A stretch of 64,000 nt of DNA. Origin: Paracoccus marinus (lineage in GTDB: Bacteria > Pseudomonadota > Alphaproteobacteria > Rhodobacterales > Rhodobacteraceae). The notes below the pieces were generated by a model. That model saw only the letters and a program-made list of their open reading frames with translations, did not search any database and was not told the DNA's origin. Position numbers and translations under genes: made by a program. Position 1 is the stretch's first letter. Each line of letters starts with the position of its first letter. The stretch covers positions 166,012 to 230,011 of the forward strand of contig NZ_VJYZ01000007.1 in assembly GCF_007018965.1 (NCBI RefSeq), read 5' to 3'. Below, one piece after another: positions 8,816 to 19,066 of the stretch.

Positions 8816-9535
8816 TTAGGTTGCGGCGCGGGCGATCTCGGCCGCGCTGACGCCGTGCGCCTGCGCGATCCGGGCGCGGGCCGACAGCAGGCGGGGATCG
8901 TCGGGGCGCAGGCCCAGGGTGCGGATGAACTCGGCCCGCGACTTCGCCTTCAGCGCGTCCCGCGAGATCGCCGTGCCCAGCGCCCGGTCGATCACCTCGC
9001 CGCCCGGCGAGACGTGGAACCAGCGGGTGAAGTCGCGGAAATGGTGCTGGTTGTGCATCGTCGTGACGTGCTGTTCCAGCCGGCTGCGGCGCACGGGCAG
9101 ATGCGCGGTCATGTGGAACCATTCATAGACGAGGAAGGTGCCGACGCCGCCCGTCAGCGTCACCGCCGCCGCGACCCGCCAGCCCATGCCGGGCAGCAGC
9201 AGCTCGCCCACCAACGCGGCGGCCAGCACATGCAGCGCCAGCATCGGCAGCGCGACGAAGGCCGGCACGAAGAACAGCGACGGGCAGGTCGGAAAGTCGT
9301 GGTGGCCGTAATGCGCGCGGTAGAGCAGGTCGAACTTCCACTGCTCGCGCGGCGGCGGCAGGTGGAAGAGGAAGCGGTGCATCGCGTATTCGTTCAGCAT
9401 CTGCAGGCCGACGCCCACCGGCACCAGCGCCCACAGCCAGACCGGCCCTGTCAGGGTGGCGGCCAGTCCCAGCACGAATGCGGCGGCCAGAATGGCTACG
9501 GCGCGGTGCGACAGCATCAGGCGGATGCGTTCCAT
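8816..9535 (-). CDS. Fatty acid hydroxylase / sterol desaturase superfamily membrane protein
   Basis: 239 residues, starting at the ATG preceded by GGGGAGG (complement of 9539-9545). Hydrophobic membrane segments alternate with the histidine clusters expected for the di-iron hydroxylase/desaturase superfamily: HRFLFH, HYGHH, HMTAH and HNQHH. Members insert a hydroxyl group or double bond into lipids or carotenoids using O2 and a non-haem di-iron centre. The substrate cannot be deduced; hydroxylation of fatty acyl chains of lipid A or ornithine lipids, or of a sterol-like lipid, are possibilities. Neighbours give no pathway context. Confidence 0.8.
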   Translation of the reverse strand: MERIRLMLSHRAVAILAAAFVLGLAATLTGPVWLWALVPVGVGLQMLNEYAMHRFLFHLPPPREQWKFDLLYRAHYGHHDFPTCPSLFFVPAFVALPMLALHVLAAALVGELLLPGMGWRVAAAVTLTGGVGTFLVYEWFHMTAHLPVRRSRLEQHVTTMHNQHHFRDFTRWFHVSPGGEVIDRALGTAISRDALKAKSRAEFIRTLGLRPDDPRLLSARARIAQAHGVSAAEIARAAT

Positions 9536-9647
9536 CGACCCCTCCCCAAAAGCGACGGTATCGTGACGAGCCTGCGGCCGACAGCGCGGCCGGTCAACCG
9601 GCGTCCGCGCGCGGGGGCGCGCCACGTCGCGTCAGATGGTGGCCGGG

Positions 9648-10361
9648 TCAGCCGCGATACTGGCTGCGATAGGTCTGCCACGCCTCGTTGATCGCCCGGG
9701 TCCGCGCCTCGGCCAGGCGGATCGCCTCGCGCGGAAGGCCGTGGGCCTGCGCGCGGTCGGGATGGTTCTCGCGCACGAGGTCGCGCCAGCGCGCGCGCGC
9801 CTCGTCCAAAGGCGTGCCGGGGGGGATGCCCAGCACGTCGCAGGGCGGGCAGCCCTGTTCGGGGTCGTGGCGGGCGCGCATGGCGGCGACGGTGCCGGGA
9901 TCGACGCCGAAGATGCGCGCCACCTCGTCAAGGAACACGACCTCGCCCGGGGTCAGGCTGTGGTCGGCCATCGCGATCAGGTGCAGCCCTTCGAGCACGT
10001 CCACCAGCACCGGGTCGGCGGGCGGGAACATCGCGGCCATCCGCCCGGCCCACAGGTCGAAGCCCGCCACGTCGCGGCGGGCAAGGTCGAACACCTGCGC
10101 CGCGTGCCGTTCCTCGGTCCGGGGGATCTTGAAGATGCGGCGGAAGGCCGCGACCTCTTCCCGCGCGACGCGGCCGTCGGCCTTGGCGATCTTGGCGCCC
10201 AGCGCGATCACGGCGATGGTAAAGGCGACCGACCGTTCCGGCGGAACCGCGGCGCGGCCACCCACCAGCGCGGCCATGCGGTCGAGGATGCGCTGCCAGA
10301 AGCCACGCGGCTGCGGCAGGCGCGGCGCCGCGGCGCGCGTCGGGTGCGAAACATCGTCCAT
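9648..10361 (-). CDS. djlA: DjlA-like co-chaperone: TerB-like domain plus C-terminal J domain
   Basis: 237 residues. A helical TerB/DjlA-type domain occupies about residues 40-165 (ALGAKIAKADGRVAREEV is its typical metal-binding start), and a J domain fills the C-terminus with the HPD tripeptide in ENHPDRAQ. J domains stimulate the ATPase of DnaK. E. coli DjlA has an N-terminal membrane helix; none is obvious here, so this is the shorter soluble alphaproteobacterial form. It lies on the same strand as, and downstream of, the acetyltransferase gene with a 43-base gap. Confidence 0.82.
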   Translation of the reverse strand: MDDVSHPTRAAAPRLPQPRGFWQRILDRMAALVGGRAAVPPERSVAFTIAVIALGAKIAKADGRVAREEVAAFRRIFKIPRTEERHAAQVFDLARRDVAGFDLWAGRMAAMFPPADPVLVDVLEGLHLIAMADHSLTPGEVVFLDEVARIFGVDPGTVAAMRARHDPEQGCPPCDVLGIPPGTPLDEARARWRDLVRENHPDRAQAHGLPREAIRLAEARTRAINEAWQTYRSQYRG

Positions 10362-10404
10362 GCCGGTCAGGGTAGCGGTAACAGGGGGCGCAGGAAAGAC
10401 GCGA

Positions 10405-10956
10405 TCACGGAACGGGCGCGCCGTTTTCGCCCAGGTCCTTTCCCATCAGGACAAGATCGTGGAAGCGCCCGAACTTCCAGCCCGCCGCAGGAATCCGTCC
10501 CCATTCGGCAAAGCCCAGCTGCGCGTGAAACTGCACGCTCGCGCGGTTCCCGGCGGTGATCGCCCCGATCAGCACCCGCGCCCCGGCGGCGCTCGCATGC
10601 GCCTGAACCGCCGCCATCAAGGCGCGGCCGGTCCCCTTGCCGCGCTGCCCTTCCGCGACGTGGACCGTGTGTTCCAGCGTCCGCGCATAACCCGCGCCGC
10701 CCCGGAACTGCGAGGTCGAGGCAAAGCCCGTCACCCGGGCCCCGTCGATCGCGACCAGGAACGCGAAGCCGTCCCGCCGCCGCTCGGCGATCATGGCGGC
10801 GATGTCCGCCTGCGACCGCTCGGTCGGCCAGAAGGTGATGACGGTGTCGCGGATGATCGGGTTCCAGATGGCGGCGATGGCGTCCGCGTCGGCGGCGGTG
10901 GCGGGGCGGATCTGCATGGCGGACCTTTCGGCGGCGGTGGCGGGGCGGATCTGCAT
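10405..10956 (-). CDS. GNAT-family N-acetyltransferase (phosphinothricin/methionine acetyltransferase-like)
   Basis: Transfers acetyl from acetyl-CoA to an amine. The motif EGQRGKGTGRALM is the acetyl-CoA-binding loop (V/I-x-x-x-x-R/Q-G-x-G/A pattern), and the opening IRPATAADADAIAAIWNPIIRDT matches the phosphinothricin acetyltransferase-like group; such enzymes often act on methionine sulfone or sulfoximine. Two in-frame starts exist, 10956 and 10917, because a 39-base direct repeat has duplicated the ribosome site, start codon and first codons. The family normally begins as from 10917 (170 residues); the longer form has 183 and repeats MQIRPATAA at its N-terminus. Which start is used is open. 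Confidence 0.85.
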   Translation of the reverse strand: MQIRPATAAERSAMQIRPATAADADAIAAIWNPIIRDTVITFWPTERSQADIAAMIAERRRDGFAFLVAIDGARVTGFASTSQFRGGAGYARTLEHTVHVAEGQRGKGTGRALMAAVQAHASAAGARVLIGAITAGNRASVQFHAQLGFAEWGRIPAAGWKFGRFHDLVLMGKDLGENGAPVP

Positions 10957-10968
10957 GGCGGACCTTTC
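10891..10968. repeat. 39-bp tandem direct repeat duplicating a translation start
   Basis: Two exact copies, 10891-10929 and 10930-10968, with a partial third beginning at 10969. Each copy carries, on the minus strand, a GAAAGGTCC ribosome site, an ATG and the codons for MQIRPATAA. Since 39 is a multiple of 3, both starts are in frame. Confidence 0.9.
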
Positions 10969-11121
10969 GGCGGCGCGGAACGGCGGGCGGCGCGTGAGCC
11001 TACGCAACCGCGGACGCAAGCGAAAGCGCCCGGGCCGCCACGGACGCCCGCGCCGCCTAACGGCTGGACAGTCGGCCCGCCAAAACGCATGATCCGCAGC
11101 TATCCAGCGAGAAGATCCCAA

Positions 11122-11143
11122 GATCCGATGACGATCCGATGAC
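11122..11143 (+). repeat. 11-bp direct repeat duplicating the ppk1 start region
   Basis: GATCCGATGAC occurs twice in tandem. The ATG of the second copy (11139) is the ppk1 start. The ATG of the first copy (11128) opens a four-codon ORF, MTIR, whose TGA overlaps the ppk1 ATG as ATGA. Confidence 0.85.
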
Positions 11144-13304
11144 CCAGGCCGATTTCCTGCAAGCCCCTTTCCCGCCCGCCCGCGTGCTGCCGGAAGGCCC
11201 ACCCGAAGGCCCCGCCCGCTTCTTCAATCGCGAGCTGAGCTGGCTCAGCTTCAACTGGCGGGTGCTGGACGAGGCGCGGAACCTGCGGGTGCCCTTGCTG
11301 GAACGGCTGCGCTTCCTGTCGATCTCGGCCGCGAACCTCGACGAGTTCTTCACGGTCCGCGTCGCCGGCCTGCGCGAGCTGGTGCGCGAGGGGAATGCGA
11401 CCGTGTCCGACGACGGGCTCAGCCCGGCCGAGCAGTTGGGGCTCATCAACGCCGACGCGCGGCGTCTGATGGCGGCGCAGCAGTCGGTCTGGAACACCCT
11501 GCGGCGCGAGATGGAAGCGGCCGGGATCGTCATCGTGACCCGCCAGACCGTCACCTCGGAAGAGGTCGAGTGGCTCGACCGCTACTTCCTCGACCAGGTG
11601 TTTCCGGTCGTGTCGCCGCTGGCGATCGACCCCGCGCATCCGTTCCCCTTCATCCCCAATCTCGGCTTTTCGCTGGCGGTGGAACTCGCCCGCGTCAGCG
11701 ACGGCCGCCGGCTGGAGGCGCTGCTTCCGATTCCGGGGCAGCTTGCGCGCTTCGTGGCGCTGCCCGGCGGGGCGCGGTTCCTGCGGCTGGAGGACCTGCT
11801 GCTGATGAACCTCGACCGGCTGTTTCCGGGCTACAGCGACGCCGGCCACTGCGCCTTCCGCGTGCTGCGCGACAGCGATCTTGAGGTCGAGGACGAAGCC
11901 GAGGACCTGGTGCGCGAGTTCGAGCACGCGCTGAAGCGCCGCCGCCGGGGCGAGGTCGTGCGGCTGAAGCTGACCGCGGGCGCAACCGAACGCCTGCGCC
12001 GCCTCATCATGTCCGAACTCCACGTCACGCCCGAGGAGGTGGTCGAGGTCGATGGCCTGGTCGGCATGGCCGACCTGTCCGAACTGGTTCTGGACAGCCG
12101 CCGCGATCTTCTGTGGCCGTCCTTCGTCCCGCGCGTGCCCGAGCGGGTGCAGGACCACGACGGCGACATGTTCGCGGCGATCCGGCAAAAGGACATGCTG
12201 CTGCACCACCCGTATGAGACGTTCGACATGGTGATCCGCTTTCTCGCGCAGGCGGCGGTCGATCCGAACGTGCTGGCGATCAAGCAGACGCTCTACCGCA
12301 CCAGCCGCGACAGCCCGATCGTGGACGCGCTGTGCGAGGCGGCGGAATCGGGCAAGTCCGTGACCGCGCTGGTGGAGCTGAAGGCGCGCTTCGACGAGGC
12401 CGCGAACATTCGCCAGTCGCGCCGGCTGGAACGGGCGGGCGCGCATGTCGTCTACGGCTTCATGAACTACAAGACCCACGCCAAGATCAGCAGCGTCGTG
12501 CGGCGCGAGGGCGACCGGCTGGTGACCTATACCCATTACGGCACCGGCAACTACCACCCCATCACCGCCCGCATCTACACCGACCTGTCGCTGTTCACCT
12601 GCGACCCGGCGCTGGGGCGGGACGCGACCAAGGTCTTCAACTACCTGTCGGGCTACGTGCAGCCGGACGGGCTGGAGAACCTCTCGATCTCGCCCTTTGC
12701 GCTGAAGGACAAGCTGGTCGAGCTGATCGGCCGCGAGGCGGAGCTTGCGCGGCAGGGCCGCCGCGCCGCGATCTGGGCCAAGATGAACAGCCTGACCGAG
12801 CGCGAGGTGATCGAGGCGCTTTATGCCGCGTCGCAGGCGGGGGTGAAGATCAACCTGGTCATCCGCGGCATCTGCGGCCTCAGGCCCGGAATCGACGGTC
12901 TGTCCGCGAACATCCGCGTCAAGTCGATCGTCGGCCGGTTCCTGGAACACAGCCGGATCGTCTGCTTCGGCAACGGCCACGGCCTGCCGTCGCGCAAGGC
13001 GCGGGTGTTCATCAGCTCGGCCGACTGGATGGACCGCAACCTGAACCGGCGGGTGGAAACACTGGTCGAATGCATGAACGACACCGTCAAGGCGCAGATC
13101 ACCAGCCAGGTCATGGCCGCCAACATGGCGGACGAGGCGCAAAGCTGGATCCTGCAGCCCGACGGGCGCTATCTGCGCCACCTGCCGGCGGGGCGCGACG
13201 ACCTGTTCAACTGCCACCGCTTCTTCATGGAAAACCCGTCGCTCTCCGGGCGGGGAACCGCCGGTGCGCGGGACGTTCCGGCATTGACCCACTCGCTGGA
13301 TTGA
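11139..13304 (+). CDS. ppk1: Polyphosphate kinase 1
   Basis: Reversibly polymerises the terminal phosphate of ATP into polyphosphate. The 721-residue protein has the [12 protein letters not shown] opening of the PPK1 N-terminal domain and the two phospholipase-D-like C-terminal domains. His447, in KTHAK followed by HYGTGNYHP, corresponds to the E. coli His435 that is autophosphorylated, and His604 in LEHSR to the second essential histidine. No strong ribosome site precedes the start; an overlapping four-codon ORF created by an 11-bp repeat may feed ribosomes into it. The exopolyphosphatase gene follows after 61 bases, the usual synthesis/degradation pairing. Confidence 0.96.
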   Translation: MTQADFLQAPFPPARVLPEGPPEGPARFFNRELSWLSFNWRVLDEARNLRVPLLERLRFLSISAANLDEFFTVRVAGLRELVREGNATVSDDGLSPAEQLGLINADARRLMAAQQSVWNTLRREMEAAGIVIVTRQTVTSEEVEWLDRYFLDQVFPVVSPLAIDPAHPFPFIPNLGFSLAVELARVSDGRRLEALLPIPGQLARFVALPGGARFLRLEDLLLMNLDRLFPGYSDAGHCAFRVLRDSDLEVEDEAEDLVREFEHALKRRRRGEVVRLKLTAGATERLRRLIMSELHVTPEEVVEVDGLVGMADLSELVLDSRRDLLWPSFVPRVPERVQDHDGDMFAAIRQKDMLLHHPYETFDMVIRFLAQAAVDPNVLAIKQTLYRTSRDSPIVDALCEAAESGKSVTALVELKARFDEAANIRQSRRLERAGAHVVYGFMNYKTHAKISSVVRREGDRLVTYTHYGTGNYHPITARIYTDLSLFTCDPALGRDATKVFNYLSGYVQPDGLENLSISPFALKDKLVELIGREAELARQGRRAAIWAKMNSLTEREVIEALYAASQAGVKINLVIRGICGLRPGIDGLSANIRVKSIVGRFLEHSRIVCFGNGHGLPSRKARVFISSADWMDRNLNRRVETLVECMNDTVKAQITSQVMAANMADEAQSWILQPDGRYLRHLPAGRDDLFNCHRFFMENPSLSGRGTAGARDVPALTHSLD

Positions 13305-13365
13305 ACCACACAACCGCCGAGCCGTTGATCCGCGCAACCGCGACACCTGCCCGGGAGAGTTTCCG

Positions 13366-14889
13366 ATGTCCGTCAAGACCGTCTCGGGGCGCAGCTTTGC
13401 GCCGTTCGGCAAGGACCGCGGCGTCCTGTCGGCGCGCGAGTTGCAGCGGGTGGGCGTCGTCGATGTCGGCTCGAACTCGATCCGCATGGTTGTCTTTGAC
13501 GGCGCGGCCCGCAGCCCCGCCTATTTCTACAACGAAAAGGTCATGGCCGGACTGGGGCAGGGGCTCGCCACCACCGGCAAGCTGAACCCCGAGGGCGCGG
13601 TCCGCGGCATGGCCGCGCTGCGCCGCTTCAGCGAGCTGGCCGAGGGGATGGGCATCCACCCGCTGACCTGCGTGGCGACCGCCGCCGTGCGCGAGGCCGA
13701 GGACGGCCCCGCCTTCCAGCGCCAGGTCGAAGAGGAAACCGGCCTGAAGCTGTGGGTCATCGACGGCAAGGAAGAGGCGCGGCTGTCGGCGCAGGGCGTG
13801 CTGCTGGGCTGGCCCGACGCCCGCGGCCTTGTCTGCGACATCGGCGGCAACTCGATGGAGCTGGCCAAGGTCGCGGACGGCGAGGTGGGCGACCGCGTCA
13901 CATCTGCCCTCGGGCCGTTCCGGTTGCAGCAGGTCGAGGGCAAGGGACTTCGCAAGCATATCGAAAAGATCATGTCCGGCCTTGCGGGCGAGATGGGGAC
14001 CGATCACGAGCGGATCTATCTGGTCGGCGGATCGTGGCGGGCGATCGCCCGGCTCGACATGGAACGGCGCGGCTACCCGATGACGGTGCTGCACGAATAC
14101 CGCATGACGCCCGACGACGTGATGGCCACGGTCAAATGGGCCGGCGACCAGTCGCTGGACGAGCTGCGCGCGCAGACCGGCATCTCGCAGGGGCGGATGG
14201 AGCTGGTGCCGCTGGCGATGCAGGTCCTGCGCGAGCTGGTGCAGTCGTTCGACCCGCCCGAGATCGCCGTCAGCGCCTATGGCATCCGCGAGGGGCTGCT
14301 CTACGAGCAGATGCCCGACACGATCCGCAGGCGCGACCCGCTGATCGAGGCGGCGCGGTTTACCGAACGGCAGATGGCGCGGATGCCGGGGTTCGGCAAG
14401 AAGCTTTACCAGTTCCTGTCGCCGCTGTTTCAGGACATCTCGTCCGACCACGATCGGCTGGTCCGCGCCGCCTGCCTGCTGCACGACACAAGCTGGCGCG
14501 CGCACCCCGACTATCGCGCCGAATCCTGTTTCGACAACGTGACGCGCGCGAACCTTGCCGCGCTGTCGCATCCGCAGCGGGTGTTCCTGGGGCTGGCGCT
14601 GCTGCACCGCTACAAGAACAGCCGAGCCGGATCGGTGATGGAGCCGCTGCTGACGCTGCTGACCGACGACCAGATCGACAAGGCCGAGATCCTGGGCAAG
14701 GCGATGCGTTTCGGGGCCATGTTCTCGGTCCGCGATCCGGCCGAGGCGGGGGAGCTGACGCTTGACCGAGGCGCGGACACGCTGACGCTGACGCTGACCC
14801 GGATGGGCCGCGCGCTGATGGGCGAGGTCGCGGAGGCGCGGTTCAAGTCGCTGTGCGCGGCGATGAAGGTGGAGCCGGTCGTCGTCTGA
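13366..14889 (+). CDS. ppx: Exopolyphosphatase (Ppx/GppA family)
   Basis: Releases phosphate from the ends of polyphosphate; the Ppx/GppA family can also hydrolyse pppGpp. It is 507 residues long, with the sugar-kinase/actin-fold phosphate loop VVDVGSNSIRMVVFDG near residue 30 and the second loop VCDIGGNSMELAKV near 160. An HD-like C-terminal region follows (LLHDTSW). A GGGAGAG ribosome site precedes the ATG. It is co-directional with ppk1 and probably co-transcribed, so it opposes that enzyme in setting polyphosphate levels. Confidence 0.94.
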   Translation: MSVKTVSGRSFAPFGKDRGVLSARELQRVGVVDVGSNSIRMVVFDGAARSPAYFYNEKVMAGLGQGLATTGKLNPEGAVRGMAALRRFSELAEGMGIHPLTCVATAAVREAEDGPAFQRQVEEETGLKLWVIDGKEEARLSAQGVLLGWPDARGLVCDIGGNSMELAKVADGEVGDRVTSALGPFRLQQVEGKGLRKHIEKIMSGLAGEMGTDHERIYLVGGSWRAIARLDMERRGYPMTVLHEYRMTPDDVMATVKWAGDQSLDELRAQTGISQGRMELVPLAMQVLRELVQSFDPPEIAVSAYGIREGLLYEQMPDTIRRRDPLIEAARFTERQMARMPGFGKKLYQFLSPLFQDISSDHDRLVRAACLLHDTSWRAHPDYRAESCFDNVTRANLAALSHPQRVFLGLALLHRYKNSRAGSVMEPLLTLLTDDQIDKAEILGKAMRFGAMFSVRDPAEAGELTLDRGADTLTLTLTRMGRALMGEVAEARFKSLCAAMKVEPVVV

Positions 14890-14922
14890 CCGGGGCGCTT
14901 CACGCGGCGGGGTCGCGCGGGG

Positions 14923-15279
14923 TCAGGCCCGGTTGTCCACCTGCCGCAGCAGCGTCGCGAGCAGGTCGCGGCTTTCGTCCAGTTTCCGGCGCTGCCCGTC
15001 CACCTGCGCGATCTGCTTGCGCAGCAGCGCGGCAAGCTCGTCGCAGGGCTCGAACTCTGACCGCCCGGCCAGCGCGCAGGGCAGAAAGTGGCTGATCTCG
15101 GGCAGGGTCATCCCGGCCGCGCCAAGCGACCTGATCCGCCCGACCGTCGCCACGTCCTCGGCCCCGTAGTCACGATAGCCGTTGCCGTTCCGCGCGGGAT
15201 CGAGAAGGCCCCGCGCCTCGTAATACCGCAGCATGCGGACGCTGACTCCGGTGCGGTCCGCAAGCTCGCCGATCTTCAT
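14923..15279 (-). CDS. MerR-family transcriptional regulator
   Basis: 118 residues. The N-terminus MKIGELADRTGVSVRMLRYYEARGLL is a textbook MerR winged-helix start. A dimerisation coiled coil follows, with Cys68 and Cys79 flanking its beginning (LPC and EPC); these could bind a metal or thiol effector, but the motif does not match the known metal sensors. The start is set at the Met opening the HTH; a short upstream extension would run into the operator. MerR proteins bind elongated promoter spacers and untwist them on effector binding; exactly such a promoter lies in front of the divergent aminotransferase gene. Confidence 0.88.
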   Translation of the reverse strand: MKIGELADRTGVSVRMLRYYEARGLLDPARNGNGYRDYGAEDVATVGRIRSLGAAGMTLPEISHFLPCALAGRSEFEPCDELAALLRKQIAQVDGQRRKLDESRDLLATLLRQVDNRA

Positions 15280-15290
15280 GCACGTCCCCC

Positions 15291-15321
15291 TTGACCCTGA
15301 CAGCGCTGTCATCGTCTAGAC
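15291..15321 (+). promoter_or_regulatory. MerR-type promoter/operator with 19-bp spacer
   Basis: A -35 box TTGACC (15291-15296) and a weak -10 CTAGAC (15316-15321) are separated by 19 bases, the overlong spacing characteristic of MerR-activated promoters. The spacer region is centred on a perfect 14-base palindrome, TGACAGCGCTGTCA (15298-15311). It drives the rightward aminotransferase gene and probably allows autoregulation of the leftward merR gene. Confidence 0.8.
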
Positions 15322-15358
15322 CACCCGCTCACCCATGCGAACCCCATGAGGAGCATCC

Positions 15359-16186
15359 ATGTCCACGTCCGATCACGCCACCCTGCTCAACGGCCGCGCG
15401 GCCACCGCCGCCGACCTCGCGCCGCTGGCATTCGCCGGCTTCGCCCACTTCACCGCCATGCAACTGCGCGGCGGCCGGGTGCGGGGGCTCGACCTTCACC
15501 TTGACCGGCTTCGCCATGCGTCGCGGCGGATGTTCGGCGCGGCCCTTGCCGACGACGTCGTGCGCGATCGTCTCCGCGAGGCGGCTGAGGCGGCTGAGGC
15601 GGCGGCAGGCGCCGGCCCCGACCACTCGCTGACCGCCACGATGTTTTCCCGTGTGGGAGAGTTCACCCCCGCCGGCGCGGACGACGACCCGGCCATCCTA
15701 GTGCGGACCGCGCCGCCGTCGGACGGCCCTTCCGGTCCGCTGCGCCTTGACGCGGTGCGCCACACCCGCCCGCTCGCGGACATCAAGCAGGTCGGCGAAT
15801 CCACCAAGACGATTTATCTGCGCCAGGCCGTCGCCCGGGGTTTCGACGACGCCGCCTATGTCGATGCGGACGGACGGCTGAGCGAGGCGACGATCTGGAA
15901 CCTCGTGTTCTGGGACGGCCGGGCCGTCGTCTGGCCGCGGGCCGAGATGCTGGACGGGATCACGCAGCAGATCGTCCGGCGCCAGCTGCAACGGTCCGGC
16001 GTGCCGCAGCGGACGGCGGAGTTGAGGCCCGACGACGCGGCCCGGATGGCGGGGGCGGCGGTGATGAACTCGTGGACGCCCGGCGTTCCGGTCGGCGCGA
16101 TCGGCGATGCGGCGATCCCCGTCGCGGGGGACTTCATGCAGCTTCTGCACGGGGCCTATCAGGAGGAGCCGGCGGTCGATGTCTGA
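15359..16186 (+). CDS. Class IV aminotransferase (PLP-dependent, ilvE/pabC-like fold)
   Basis: 275 residues. It resembles fold-type IV PLP enzymes: a small N-terminal domain (RGGRVRGLDLHLDRL), the probable PLP-binding lysine in DIKQVGESTK (Lys143 or Lys150), and the conserved stretch DADGRLSEATIWNLVFWDG. Branched-chain aminotransferase, D-amino-acid transaminase and aminodeoxychorismate lyase share this fold; the sequence alone does not decide among them. The AGGAG ribosome site is just upstream. Placement behind a MerR-type promoter with a divergent regulator suggests it is induced by a specific stress or metabolite, which is unusual for an amino-acid biosynthetic enzyme. Confidence 0.83.
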   Translation: MSTSDHATLLNGRAATAADLAPLAFAGFAHFTAMQLRGGRVRGLDLHLDRLRHASRRMFGAALADDVVRDRLREAAEAAEAAAGAGPDHSLTATMFSRVGEFTPAGADDDPAILVRTAPPSDGPSGPLRLDAVRHTRPLADIKQVGESTKTIYLRQAVARGFDDAAYVDADGRLSEATIWNLVFWDGRAVVWPRAEMLDGITQQIVRRQLQRSGVPQRTAELRPDDAARMAGAAVMNSWTPGVPVGAIGDAAIPVAGDFMQLLHGAYQEEPAVDV

Positions 16187-16233
16187 AGCGCCGCTTCGGG
16201 CAGAACGGGCGGGACGGCGAGCCGCTGGCCGCC

Positions 16234-16626
16234 TCAGTCCCGCCACAGCGGAAAACGCAACCGGCAGTAGCTGGCGATCGCCATCGACACCGACACCGAC
16301 CCGTCCTGCGGGCCGGACCCGAACTCGGACACGCCCGCGTTCTCGGCCCGTTTGTCGGGATCGACGGTAAAGACGATGCCCTGACCCTTGCGGCGAGGTT
16401 CGGGGGTGGCGCGCCACAGGCGGGTCTTGCCGGGCAGGCCCATGACCTGTTCGGCAAGGTCGCCCGCCGCGCACCAGTAGCTGGTGTCCGAACGCCCGGA
16501 ATCGAACGGGACCGCGATCTCGGTCGGGCTGACCTGCTGGGCGACCATGCCGTTACGCGCGGTAAAGGCCGACGCGGGCAGCGGCGCCAGCGCGAGGGCG
16601 GCGGCGAGGATCGGGATCAGGCGCAT
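16234..16626 (-). CDS. Small secreted protein, function unknown
   Basis: 130 residues. The start is placed at the Met of a signal peptide (MRLIPILAAALALAPLPASA). The mature protein has two cysteines, WCAAGD and YCRLRF, and a conserved-looking core (SYWCAAGDLAEQVMGLP). It is likely periplasmic with one disulfide. I do not recognise the family, though short proteins of this type are common in Rhodobacteraceae. It stands alone between the convergent aminotransferase gene and groEL. Confidence 0.6.
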   Translation of the reverse strand: MRLIPILAAALALAPLPASAFTARNGMVAQQVSPTEIAVPFDSGRSDTSYWCAAGDLAEQVMGLPGKTRLWRATPEPRRKGQGIVFTVDPDKRAENAGVSEFGSGPQDGSVSVSMAIASYCRLRFPLWRD

Positions 16627-16785
16627 GGCGGTCACTCCGAATGGGGCAGGCGGCAAGCAAGGGCGGGTCGCGCGGGACCGGAGACGAATGATGCGCCCGC
16701 CCGGCCCGCCGGCACAATCACGTTTGGCTGAACGGGTACGGCGAGCGGGCGAGATGCGGGCCGAACGCGCCGCCCCGTGCATGGA

Positions 16786-16812
16786 AAAGGGCGCCACGCG
16801 GGCGCCCTTTCC
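16786..16812 (-). terminator. Terminator downstream of groEL
   Basis: AAAGGGCGCC (16786-16795) pairs perfectly with GGCGCCCTTT (16801-16810) around a 5-base loop. On the minus strand the stem is followed by TTTTCC. Confidence 0.8.
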
Positions 16813-16843
16813 GTTGCTCGACCGAAGCGGTCGGGCGGGGACA

Positions 16844-18493
<1,650 letters not shown>

Positions 18494-18546
18494 TTACCTA
18501 ATCCTTCTGAAACAGTTTGAAGCGATGTCCGTCAGGGTTCGCCGGC

Positions 18547-18834
18547 TCAGCCGATGATCCCGAGAATGTCGCTTTCCTTCATGATGAGCAGCTCTTCGCC
18601 GTCCAGCGTCACTTCGGTGCCCGACCATTTGCCGAACAGGATCTTGTCGCCGGCCTTGACCGAGGGGGCGATCAGCTCGCCCGAGTCCTTGCGCGCGCCC
18701 TCGCCGACCGAGACGATCTCGCCCTCGGCGGGTTTTTCCTTGGCGGTGTCGGGGATGATCAGCCCGCCCTTGGTCTTTTCGTCCGACTGGACGCGGCGGA
18801 CCAGAACGCGGTCGTGCAGCGGTTTGAATGCCAT
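18547..18834 (-). CDS. groES: 10-kDa co-chaperonin GroES
   Basis: 95 residues starting [15 protein letters not shown], with the mobile-loop region ([25 protein letters not shown]) that docks on GroEL and the C-terminal [12 protein letters not shown]. The frame remains open upstream to 18894, but that would run into the CIRCE element, so the ATG preceded by GGAGTG (complement of 18842-18847) is chosen. It is the first gene of the operon and forms the lid of the GroEL chamber. Confidence 0.98.
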   Translation of the reverse strand: MAFKPLHDRVLVRRVQSDEKTKGGLIIPDTAKEKPAEGEIVSVGEGARKDSGELIAPSVKAGDKILFGKWSGTEVTLDGEELLIMKESDILGIIG

Positions 18835-18867
18835 CGTGGTACACTCCGATGTTTCAGGTTGCAGGTG

Positions 18868-18894
18868 TTGGCACTCTGCTTTGATGAGTGCCAA
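18868..18894 (-). promoter_or_regulatory. CIRCE operator (HrcA-binding) upstream of groES
   Basis: TTGGCACTC (18868-18876), 9 bases, GAGTGCCAA (18886-18894): a perfect inverted repeat with the exact CIRCE spacing and only one base per arm off the TTAGCACTC consensus. It implies repression of groES-groEL by HrcA in the absence of heat stress. Confidence 0.96.
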
Positions 18895-19066
18895 TCGGGG
18901 GCTGATCTAGGCGCGGGGCAGGGCCAAGTCAACAGCCCGGGTCAACTGCCCGTGACGCGGTCTTGGTTGCGCCGCGCGGGCGTGGCAGGGTCTGGCGGAC
19001 GCGTCCCCGGTCCGGTCGCAGGAACATCCGGCAAACCCTTGCGCCGGCGACGGAAAGGAAACGGAA

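Noticed and set aside
11100..13487. 795-residue minus-strand frame opposite ppk1
   Set aside because: Shadow of ppk1; composition biased to Arg, Gln, Val, Asp and no recognisable domain.
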